Shown here: positions 6,217 to 11,639 of the stretch, in pieces
Layout: every line of letters begins with the position of its first letter
Position numbering within the stretch: the stretch's first letter is position 1
Assembly: GCA_002342225.1 (NCBI GenBank)
Contig: DDPO01000114.1
Location: 1 to 11,639 of the forward strand
DNA length: 11,639 bases
Reading direction: 5' to 3'
Origin: Bdellovibrionaceae bacterium UBA2466
GTDB taxonomy: Bacteria; Bdellovibrionota; FAC87; UBA2466
Translations under genes and position numbers: made by a program
Notes under the pieces: generated by a model
Told to the model about the DNA's origin: nothing
The model's input: only the letters and a program-made list of their open reading frames with translations
The model's database searches: none

Positions 6217-7340
6217 ACTCAAGACGCGGTCAACCTTTTAGAGTCCATCAGTTTCATTACTCAGTGAGCCCTTCGGACGGAATAAGTCACCAGCTCTTTT
6301 TTATCCAGTCGGCGTTGCGGCAGATTGGGATTTCAGGCGAAGTCTTTGCTTCTCAACTGATTGGCGGGATCAAACCACCAAGGGTCTTTAAATTTAAACC
6401 AGAAAAAATGTGGGACTGCGACTTGTTGTTAATTCACCACTCCCATGGAAATCCAATTTTAAGAAAACTCGCTAGAATCGAAATTCCCAAGGCTCTGATG
6501 TATCACAATATCACTCCCGCGAGATTTTATCCTCATGATCCATTTTTAGCCGATTTAAGCCACTTGGGAAGAAAACAACTAACAGCGATTAGAAATGAAG
6601 TCATAGCTACTTTCACTGCTTCCCGATTTAATTCTATCGACTTAAAAAAACATAATTTTCCCAATCCCCAGATTCTACCTTTGCTAGACCTCTCAGATGA
6701 GCTTAAAGAGATTTCAACTAAAAAGTTTCACACTCAGCCTGATGAACCCAAAAACATTCTGTTTGTAGGACGAATTACGCGGCACAAAAACCAAGCCCAG
6801 ATCGTAAAAGTTTTTTTTCATCTTAAAAAAACACTTCCCAAAAACTCGAAATTATTCCTCGTGGGTAGCCAAGACAAAGTTTATGGGGACTACCTGAAGC
6901 TTTTGATTCGACAATTGGGTTTGCAAAATGATGTCAAGCTAACTGGCAGTGTCACTCAAAAGGTTTTGGAACACTATTATGAGATATCTGATGCTTTTGT
7001 CTGCTTGAGTGAACACGAGGGTTTTTGTTTGCCACTAGTCGAGGCTATGAGTCGACATGTACCCACTTTTTTCGCGCCCAAAACAGGAGTGAAAGAGACT
7101 ATGGGCAAAAGTGGAGTAGCACTGCTTACTGATCAACCTTTTGAGCAAGCTCAAATAATAACGACGGTGTTGAATAGTTCTAAAGCTGTTAAAACCATCT
7201 TAAACTCACAACATCAACGATTACTGGAATTGTGCCAAGAGCAGAGCAAAGAAAAGGTTCAAGGCTTAATTTTAGAACTTGTAAAGTGCTTGAGAAATAA
7301 TCCCGAAATACATTTCGAACGAGAGCTATTAAAAAGATAA
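6213..7340 (+). CDS. GT4-type glycosyltransferase (GT-B fold)
   Basis: This is a retaining glycosyltransferase, probably moving a nucleotide-activated sugar to a surface glycan or lipid-linked acceptor at the cytoplasmic face of the membrane. The 375 residues have no membrane segment. The N-terminal acceptor domain starts VHQFHYSVSPSDGISHQ (11-27), a pattern seen in GT4 members of O-antigen and capsule loci, and includes LMYHNITPARF (95-105). The C-terminal donor-binding domain starts NILFVGRITRHKNQ (181-194), continues with KLFLVGSQD and VKLTGSV, and carries the E-x7-E motif at E269 and E277 (EGFCLPLVE) that contacts the nucleotide sugar. The ATG overlaps the upstream stop (ATGA) and has GGAG 6 bases upstream. 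The exact sugar and acceptor cannot be read. Its pairing with thiolase is unusual, since no other glycan genes are nearby. Confidence 0.9.
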   Translation: MNSRRGQPFRVHQFHYSVSPSDGISHQLFFIQSALRQIGISGEVFASQLIGGIKPPRVFKFKPEKMWDCDLLLIHHSHGNPILRKLARIEIPKALMYHNITPARFYPHDPFLADLSHLGRKQLTAIRNEVIATFTASRFNSIDLKKHNFPNPQILPLLDLSDELKEISTKKFHTQPDEPKNILFVGRITRHKNQAQIVKVFFHLKKTLPKNSKLFLVGSQDKVYGDYLKLLIRQLGLQNDVKLTGSVTQKVLEHYYEISDAFVCLSEHEGFCLPLVEAMSRHVPTFFAPKTGVKETMGKSGVALLTDQPFEQAQIITTVLNSSKAVKTILNSQHQRLLELCQEQSKEKVQGLILELVKCLRNNPEIHFERELLKR

Positions 7341-7402
7341 AGCGCTCTCCCAACTGTGAGATTCTTGTTGTTGTTCTTTGGGAAGAGCGCTCTACTCTTT
7401 TT
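7341..7402. terminator. Bidirectional terminator between convergent genes
   Basis: The arms 7341-7353 (AGCGCTCTCCCAA) and 7378-7391 pair over 13 bp with one bulged A (7383) around a 24-nt loop. Rightward it is followed by CTACTCTTTTT, and leftward by a T-rich run (complement of the A-rich 7329-7340). It starts directly after the glycosyltransferase stop and sits just before the stop of the KGG gene, so it can end both convergent transcripts. Confidence 0.85.
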
Positions 7403-7407
7403 CAAGA

Positions 7408-7737
7408 CTAAGCAGACAATTTTTGGGGCTCGGAGCCAGCACTGGCTTCAGGCGATTTTTCTGTGGGTTTAGTTTCTTGAGTTGATTGAAGCAAACGGAG
7501 CTTTGCTTTTTTAGCCCTCATGAATCCCCCTTCTCGACCGATTGCAACCATGTGAGCCCTATCTCGACTGACGACAAGTCCACCTTTTCGCCCTGCACCT
7601 CTTGCCTCTTCAGAGGTAAACTCATGCGCAGTGCCTTTGGCATGGGCGGCCTTTCCACCTCGACTGGCAATTTCTTTTTGTTTTTGTGGATCCATCGATG
7701 CGAATCCTCTTTTACTCTTTTGCGGTGTTGTTTCCAT
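7408..7737 (-). CDS. KGG-repeat stress protein (YciG/GsiB-like)
   Basis: This is a small hydrophilic protein of the KGG family (stress-induced acidophilic repeat), whose members such as YciG and Bacillus GsiB accumulate under starvation, heat or desiccation; their molecular role is not well defined. The 109 residues contain three tandem units of roughly 20 residues: ASMDPQKQKEIASRGGKAAH (GG at 27-28), FTSEEARGAGRKGG (GG at 52-53) and AHMVAIGREGG (GG at 70-71). A charged, low-complexity tail rich in Glu, Pro, Ser and Lys follows from about residue 84. The frame is open back to a TTG at 7791, but the ATG at 7737 has an SD (AAAGAGG) about 8 bases upstream, and KGG proteins usually begin just before the RGFASMD block. 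A sigma54-like promoter lies upstream and would start transcription inside the longer frame, which also favours 7737. Confidence 0.9.
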   Translation of the reverse strand: METTPQKSKRGFASMDPQKQKEIASRGGKAAHAKGTAHEFTSEEARGAGRKGGLVVSRDRAHMVAIGREGGFMRAKKAKLRLLQSTQETKPTEKSPEASAGSEPQKLSA

Positions 7738-7793
7738 AGATAAGCCTCTTTCTACATCAAAGGGTTTTAAATCAATTGTTGGATTGAACAAAC

Positions 7794-7809
7794 TGCAGTC
7801 TCTATGCCA
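7794..7809 (-). promoter_or_regulatory. Sigma54-like (-24/-12) promoter for the KGG gene
   Basis: On the minus strand the sequence TGGCATAGAGACTGCA keeps the invariant GG and GC dinucleotides with exactly 10 bases between them. It matches 9 of the 12 defined positions of the TGGCACG-N4-TTGCA consensus. Transcription would begin about 12 bases downstream of the GC, near 7783, giving a leader of about 46 nt to the ATG at 7737. I see no convincing sigma70 promoter for this gene. An RpoN promoter would make the gene dependent on an enhancer-binding activator. No such regulator or clear enhancer site is in the window. Confidence 0.4.
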
Positions 7810-7830
7810 GCGTGAAGAGGGAGTAACGAA

Positions 7831-7848
7831 ATGATTGCTTTTCTTTAA
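7831..7848 (+). other. Five-codon reading frame (MIAFL) with strong SD before the barrel gene
   Basis: An ATG at 7831 is preceded by the SD-like GGAG (7820-7823, inside GAGGGAG) at 7-base spacing, far better than any signal near the following gene. It encodes only M-I-A-F-L before TAA 7846-7848. The last codons CTT TAA resemble the +1 frameshift site of prfB (CTT TGA), and a +1 shift here would enter the frame of the barrel gene. It may be a leader peptide that allows re-initiation 29 bases later, a frameshift start, or chance. Confidence 0.3.
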
Positions 7849-7876
7849 GCTGAACTCGCTTTACAACTATCCCCCA

Positions 7877-9049
7877 ATGATTCGCTTTAGAAATATTGCA
7901 TTATTCACTTTTCTCGCCACTGAAGCTCTTTTCGCAGTCCACCTCGGCGGTTCTTGGAACTGGGAACGCGGTGGTTCTATCAAATCGTTCGTTGGATTAA
8001 GAAATCTCAATCAACGTCATATATTTGAGAAAAACCAGATTTTTTTTAATGAAGAACGTTTCCGAGTTCAGGGGGCGTTAACCCACCCCAATTTCAGGCT
8101 CGAATTTGCGGATGAGGCCTTTTTATTTATTGAACGGGACAACCCCACCTCGATTCCATTGCCTGATTTTCTTCCCAACTCAGCTTGGAAAGCCAAGTGG
8201 AATCTCTTGGATAAGAAAGGGATCGACCTCATCGGTCGTCTGGACCGGTTTTTTGCACAATTTATTTGGGGTGATTTTCAATTTATTCTTGGCAAACAGG
8301 TTATTGCAACAGGAGTGGGCCAAATTTTCACAGCAGTGTCGCAAGTTCAACGTTACATGTTCGATTTCATTGACCAAGAATTTCCAAAAACTGAAGATGC
8401 TGTGACCATCGTTTGGAATGGGCCTATTCAAGTTGAGGCGAGATTTTTGCCCAAAACATCCGAGCAAAGAGAACAGAACTTTCATATTCGTCTTAAGGGC
8501 AATAAAAGTAATTTTGATTTGGCTCTGACAAGCGGAAAATCGGATGATAAGTTTTTCATGGGGCTAGAAACTGCAAAAAATATCGGTGATGGGCTTATTC
8601 GCAGTGAACTTGTAGGTTACGAAGCCGTAGGAAAAAAGTATCTCCAAGGGCTTTTAGGATTTGATTATGTATTTTCTCCAAAGTGGAATGGAAAAATTGA
8701 ACTCTTTCACAATGGTTTCGGACAAACTGGAGATTATGTCTTTGAAGCTTTTCGCCATCGCTCAGCCCCATTTAGAGGCCAGTGGTATGGGGCTTTATTA
8801 TTGTCATGGGAATTTCACCCTCTTCTGAAGAGTCATTGGTTGAGTATAGTTAACTTGCAAGACCCCTCGACTCTCACCCATCTCTATTTCAATTATTCGC
8901 TCAGTAACAATTTAGATATCCTCTTGGGTCAATTTCTTAATTTTGGGAATTCAAAATCTGAATTTGGTGGAAGGCTGTTAGTTTCCCCCCCAAACTTAGA
9001 ACTTGGAGCACCTAATATTACTTATGCCGCGCTACGTTGGTACTACTAA
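7877..9049 (+). CDS. Predicted outer-membrane beta-barrel (porin-like) protein
   Basis: The ATG at 7877 gives 390 residues with a Sec signal peptide (MIRFRNIALFTFLATEALFA, likely cut after A20). The mature part consists of many short amphipathic strands with aromatic residues and Gly/Asn turns, for example FRLEFADEAFLFI, DFQFILGKQVIATGVGQIF, NFDLALTSGK, GKIELFHNGFG and YGALLLSWEF. It ends YAALRWYY, a terminal aromatic residue as in the BamA-recognised beta-signal. The GKQ-x-I-x2-G-x-G-x-x-F segment followed by a DAVTIVW strand resembles the pattern in porin-like barrels with a wG-G motif, but I cannot name the family. It probably sits in the outer membrane as a channel or transporter. The frame extends upstream to a TTG at 7835, but that would put 14 extra polar residues before the signal peptide. 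ATG 7877 itself lacks an SD, which is odd; see the five-codon frame just upstream. Confidence 0.75.
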   Translation: MIRFRNIALFTFLATEALFAVHLGGSWNWERGGSIKSFVGLRNLNQRHIFEKNQIFFNEERFRVQGALTHPNFRLEFADEAFLFIERDNPTSIPLPDFLPNSAWKAKWNLLDKKGIDLIGRLDRFFAQFIWGDFQFILGKQVIATGVGQIFTAVSQVQRYMFDFIDQEFPKTEDAVTIVWNGPIQVEARFLPKTSEQREQNFHIRLKGNKSNFDLALTSGKSDDKFFMGLETAKNIGDGLIRSELVGYEAVGKKYLQGLLGFDYVFSPKWNGKIELFHNGFGQTGDYVFEAFRHRSAPFRGQWYGALLLSWEFHPLLKSHWLSIVNLQDPSTLTHLYFNYSLSNNLDILLGQFLNFGNSKSEFGGRLLVSPPNLELGAPNITYAALRWYY

Positions 9050-9064
9050 ATTAGCGGCTTTCAG

Positions 9065-9090
9065 TTGACTGTAGCGAAAAAAAATACAAT
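9065..9090 (+). promoter_or_regulatory. Possible promoter for tex
   Basis: TTGACT (9065-9070, 5 of 6) and TACAAT (9085-9090, 5 of 6) flank a spacer of only 14 bp, which is shorter than optimal. The start would be near 9097, about 26 bases before the GTG start codon of tex. The two boxes are individually good, but the spacing weakens the call. The gap between the barrel gene and tex (73 bp) has no convincing terminator, so read-through is also possible. Confidence 0.3.
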
Positions 9091-9122
9091 TCTACTTTTT
9101 CAAATTAAAGCAGAGTACTTGA

Positions 9123-11495
9123 GTGAATTTCGAAACTTGGTTACAGAAATCATCCCCTAATATTCCAATCCCATCAGCTCTTGCTGTTTTGAAACTTCAT
9201 GGACAGGGTTCTACCGTTCCATTTATTGCTCGTTACCGCAAAGAACATACACAAAACTTAGATGAAGTAGCTATTCAGACGGTCATCGACAAAAAAGAAG
9301 TTTGGGATAATTTAATCAAGCGACAGTCTTTCATTCTGACCGAGATTGAATCCCAGGGAAAACTTAGCCCCGAGTTAAAAAATAAAATTGCTTCGACTTT
9401 TGAGCTTCATCTTCTTGAGGATATTTATCTACCTTTCAAGAAGAAGAAAAAAACAAAAGCTCTTCTTGCCAAAGAAGCCGGTCTTGAGCCGCTAGCAGAT
9501 TGGATTTGGAACTGTGGTCACGGTGTTGAATCACCTAAATCCGGGCAAACGCTAGAGCTTTGGGCCTTCACTTTTCGAAATGAAGAAAAGGGAATTACTG
9601 AAGCAGTTCAAGCCATCAAAGGGGCTCAAGATATTTTGGTGGAGCGGATCGCAGAAATTCAAGAGCTACGTCAATTTGTTCGCTCTGAGCTGTTTGAGAA
9701 GGGTTTTGCTAGAACAGGCAAAGGAAGCAAAATTAAACCCAATAGCAAATTTGAAAAGTATTTTGACTCACAAGAGCTCATAAAAAATTTACTTATCCCT
9801 CAAAATTCCCATCGATACCTTGCTATGCGAAGAGGCTGGATTGAGGAAGAGCTGACTCTCGATTTCGGAGGAGATCCCAAAGACCCTCAATTTGATGCAA
9901 ATTTAGTTAATGTTTTTGAAAAAGCTGCAGTTACCGTTGGCGAATCTCCTGGAACAGAAGTACTGCTCAATGCCGCTCGAATTGCATACAAAGCCTATGT
10001 ACGGCCCAGTATCGACAATGAAATCCACAAAGCTCTTAAAGCAGTGGGTGATGAAATGGCCATCGCAGTCTTCGCCGAAAATGTTAAAAAACTCCTATTA
10101 GCATCACCTTTTGGTCCCAAAGCTGTTCTTGCCATCGACCCCGGTGTTCGAACAGGCTGTAAAATGGCCCTCATTGACGATAGCGGAAAATATCTAGGAA
10201 GCGCGATCTTGCACTTACAGACCGATGAAGAAAAAAACCAATCAAAGACACTTCTTTCAGAAATTATCAAAGCTCACCCCTTGAAGGCTATCGCTATTGG
10301 AAATGGAACTGCAGGACGAGAGACCGAAATTTTTGTGCGGCAACTGGTTAAAGATTTAGGAGCTTCTTTACCCGTAGTTTCGGTCAATGAAGCAGGGGCG
10401 AGTGTCTACTCTGCTAGTGAAGCTGCTCGTGAAGAGTTCCCTGAATTAGATGTCACTGTTCGAGGAGCAATTTCCATAGGACGAAGACTTCAAGATCCCC
10501 TGGCCGAATTAGTTAAAATTGATCCCAAAAGCATCGGAGTTGGACAATACCAGCACGATTTAAGTCCCCATTCTCTTAAAAAATCACTCGAATATGTTGT
10601 TGATTCTTGTGTGAACTCGGTTGGTGTAAACCTCAACACAGCTTCCTATCATCTGTTATCTCATGTTTCAGGTATTGGTGAAGCTTTAGCAAAACACATC
10701 GTTGCTCATCGAACCGAGCAGGGTCTTTTCAAAACTAAAGATGCTTTACTCAAAGTTCCTCACTTTTCTGAAAAGTCATTTGAACAATCTGCTGGGTTTT
10801 TGCGTATTCCGGATTCGGAAAACCCACTCGATAATACAGGAGTCCATCCTGAACGTTACTCAGCTCTTGAAAAAGCAAGCCAGCGACTTAACAAGAACCT
10901 TAAGGACCTCATGGGGTCCGGAGCCTCGGCCCTTAGAGAAGAGAAAGAACTCATTGAAGAAGTGGGGCAATTTACTCTAGATGACATTATTAGGGATCTA
11001 GAGAGACCTGGGCGCGATCCTAGGCAAACTTTTATCCCCTTTTCATTTCGAGAAGATATTTTTGAATTAAAAGATCTCAAACCGGGCCTTCAATGTCCGG
11101 GCATTGTAACTAATGTTACGAACTTTGGCGCTTTTGTAGATATTGGAGTTCACCAAGATGGACTGGTTCATATCTCTCAATTGGCCAATCGCTTTGTAGA
11201 TGATCCTCAAAAAGTAGTAAGTCCAGGCGACCGGGTTACCGTGAGAGTCCTCGAAGTCAACTTAGAGAAAAAACAGATCTCTTTAACTATGAAACCTGAA
11301 GCAGCCCCCAAACCGGCTCCCCAAGTTCGCCCTGAAAAGAAACAGGAATTCCAACGACACAAAAATTTTCATTCCAAAAGCGCTAAAAACGACCGGCCCC
11401 AGCAACCTGCTCGTCCACCCAAGCCAGCTTTTAAAAACGATGCTTTTGCAGCATTGGCAGCTTTAAAACAATTCACCCCTGAAAAGAAAAAATAA
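9123..11495 (+). CDS. tex: Tex-family S1-domain nucleic-acid-binding protein
   Basis: Tex (YhgF in E. coli) is a conserved cytoplasmic protein linked to transcription and RNA handling; it is related to eukaryotic Spt6. All domains are present over 790 residues. The helical N-terminus includes the family hallmark TVPFIARYRKEHT (31-43) and LLEDIYLPFKKKKKTKA (97-113). The YqgF/RNase H-like domain starts VLAIDPGVRTGCKMALID (335-352), with AIGNGTAGRETE (391-402) and VVSVNEAGASVYSASEAA (418-435). The helix-hairpin-helix region spans about 500-560 (LLSHVSGIGEALAKHIVAHR), followed by NPLDNTGVHPERY (567-579). The S1 RNA-binding domain covers about 654-724 (GIVTNVTNFGAFVDIGVHQDG). A basic, Pro-rich tail of about 66 residues follows. 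The start is GTG, directly preceded by an in-frame TGA, so no earlier start exists; a weak GAG lies 7-8 bases upstream. Confidence 0.96.
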   Translation: MNFETWLQKSSPNIPIPSALAVLKLHGQGSTVPFIARYRKEHTQNLDEVAIQTVIDKKEVWDNLIKRQSFILTEIESQGKLSPELKNKIASTFELHLLEDIYLPFKKKKKTKALLAKEAGLEPLADWIWNCGHGVESPKSGQTLELWAFTFRNEEKGITEAVQAIKGAQDILVERIAEIQELRQFVRSELFEKGFARTGKGSKIKPNSKFEKYFDSQELIKNLLIPQNSHRYLAMRRGWIEEELTLDFGGDPKDPQFDANLVNVFEKAAVTVGESPGTEVLLNAARIAYKAYVRPSIDNEIHKALKAVGDEMAIAVFAENVKKLLLASPFGPKAVLAIDPGVRTGCKMALIDDSGKYLGSAILHLQTDEEKNQSKTLLSEIIKAHPLKAIAIGNGTAGRETEIFVRQLVKDLGASLPVVSVNEAGASVYSASEAAREEFPELDVTVRGAISIGRRLQDPLAELVKIDPKSIGVGQYQHDLSPHSLKKSLEYVVDSCVNSVGVNLNTASYHLLSHVSGIGEALAKHIVAHRTEQGLFKTKDALLKVPHFSEKSFEQSAGFLRIPDSENPLDNTGVHPERYSALEKASQRLNKNLKDLMGSGASALREEKELIEEVGQFTLDDIIRDLERPGRDPRQTFIPFSFREDIFELKDLKPGLQCPGIVTNVTNFGAFVDIGVHQDGLVHISQLANRFVDDPQKVVSPGDRVTVRVLEVNLEKKQISLTMKPEAAPKPAPQVRPEKKQEFQRHKNFHSKSAKNDRPQQPARPPKPAFKNDAFAALAALKQFTPEKKK

Positions 11496-11639
11496 AGTCT
11501 GTAAACCTAAACCCTCGTTTTAAACACCAAAAATCAATCTCAGTTATTTTTTTCTTTGAGCGACATCATTCCTTCACAATCATTTGCTATAAGTAAAGTG
11601 TAGGTAAATTTTAAAGAAATAATCCGTCTAAGTTGGCCC
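11496..11639. other. Intergenic region after tex
   Basis: These 144 bp contain no open frame or RNA gene that I can support. No GC-rich terminator hairpin follows tex; the only candidate is a weak pairing between the A-rich end of tex (11483-11495) and the T-rich 11544-11557 across about 48 bases. An extended -10 element, TG at 11585-11586 followed by C and TATAAG (11588-11593), could start a rightward gene that lies mostly beyond the window. Confidence 0.4.
11585..11593 (+). promoter_or_regulatory. Possible extended -10 promoter at right edge
   Basis: The nonamer TGCTATAAG has the extended -10 TG at the correct one-base spacing and matches 5 of 6 bases of TATAAT. The -35 region 17 bp upstream (ATCATT) is poor, which extended -10 promoters tolerate. 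The downstream gene is not visible, so this is only suggestive. Confidence 0.25.

Noticed and set aside
7772..7787. Inverted repeat TCAAT-N6-ATTGA between the KGG and barrel genes
   Set aside because: Five-base arms in AT-rich DNA are expected by chance, and the inner bases show no further symmetry.
7738..7791. Longer KGG protein starting at TTG 7791
   Set aside because: The added 18 residues are not part of the KGG repeat pattern, TTG is less likely than the SD-backed ATG 7737, and the putative sigma54 start site lies downstream of this codon.
9580..11080. Short frames within tex on both strands
   Set aside because: They sit entirely inside a complete tex gene with conserved motifs, and nothing in them suggests independent coding.
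11483..11557. A-rich 11483-11495 and T-rich 11544-11557 form a long inverted repeat around the end of tex
   Set aside because: Both arms are nearly pure A and T, the loop is about 48 bases, and one base must bulge. Such pairs arise easily in AT-rich sequence, so it is not called as a terminator.
1..11639. CRISPR arrays, insertion sequences, tRNA/rRNA genes, phage or defence cassettes
   Set aside because: I found no regularly spaced direct repeats, transposase or integrase motifs, cloverleaf-like segments or toxin-antitoxin style pairs. The gene content is housekeeping, envelope and stress related.

Overview
The window looks like an ordinary chromosomal stretch from a Gram-negative bacterium. 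It encodes an LptE-type lipopolysaccharide-assembly lipoprotein, a signal-peptide-bearing protein that looks like an outer-membrane beta-barrel, and a small exported protein. By eye the G+C content is moderate to low (around 40-45%). The gene content and style suggest a delta-proteobacterium-like or Bdellovibrionota-type organism, but that placement is an impression and no marker gene in the window proves it.

Layout from left to right. (1) Positions 1-136 hold the C-terminal 44 codons of a basic protein that starts outside the window, followed by an intrinsic terminator. (2) A strong sigma70-type promoter drives a 121-residue exported protein with two cysteines and no recognised family. Its stop codon overlaps, tail to tail, the stop of holA. 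(3) A leftward operon leuS-lptE-holA runs from 4695 to 637. It makes leucyl-tRNA synthetase, the LptE partner of the LPS translocon and the delta subunit of the DNA polymerase III clamp loader. The genes overlap or are translationally coupled, and this is the gene order known from gamma-proteobacteria. (4) A 55-bp divergent region with a 28-bp imperfect palindrome separates leuS from a rightward three-gene operon: a biosynthetic-type acetyl-CoA acetyltransferase with the full Cys-His-Cys set, a 95-residue basic protein of unknown function, and a GT4-type glycosyltransferase. (5) A bidirectional hairpin terminator separates this operon from a leftward gene for a small KGG-repeat (YciG/GsiB-like) stress protein, whose upstream region has a good match to a sigma54 (-24/-12) promoter. 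(6) Divergent from it is a 390-residue predicted outer-membrane beta-barrel protein with an oddly weak translation start. (7) The window ends with a complete tex gene (790 residues, S1-domain nucleic-acid-binding protein) and 144 bp of downstream sequence with only a possible extended -10 promoter.

Functionally the window mixes housekeeping (translation, replication, transcription-associated Tex), envelope biogenesis (LptE, barrel protein, possible surface glycosylation) and stress response (KGG protein). I see no CRISPR array, mobile element, tRNA, rRNA or defence cassette. The points most worth a second look are the palindrome in the leuS/thiolase control region, the sigma54-like site before the KGG gene, the odd 5-codon reading frame in front of the barrel gene, the unrecognised 95-residue protein coupled to the glycosyltransferase, and the unrecognised exported protein whose apparent terminator lies inside holA.
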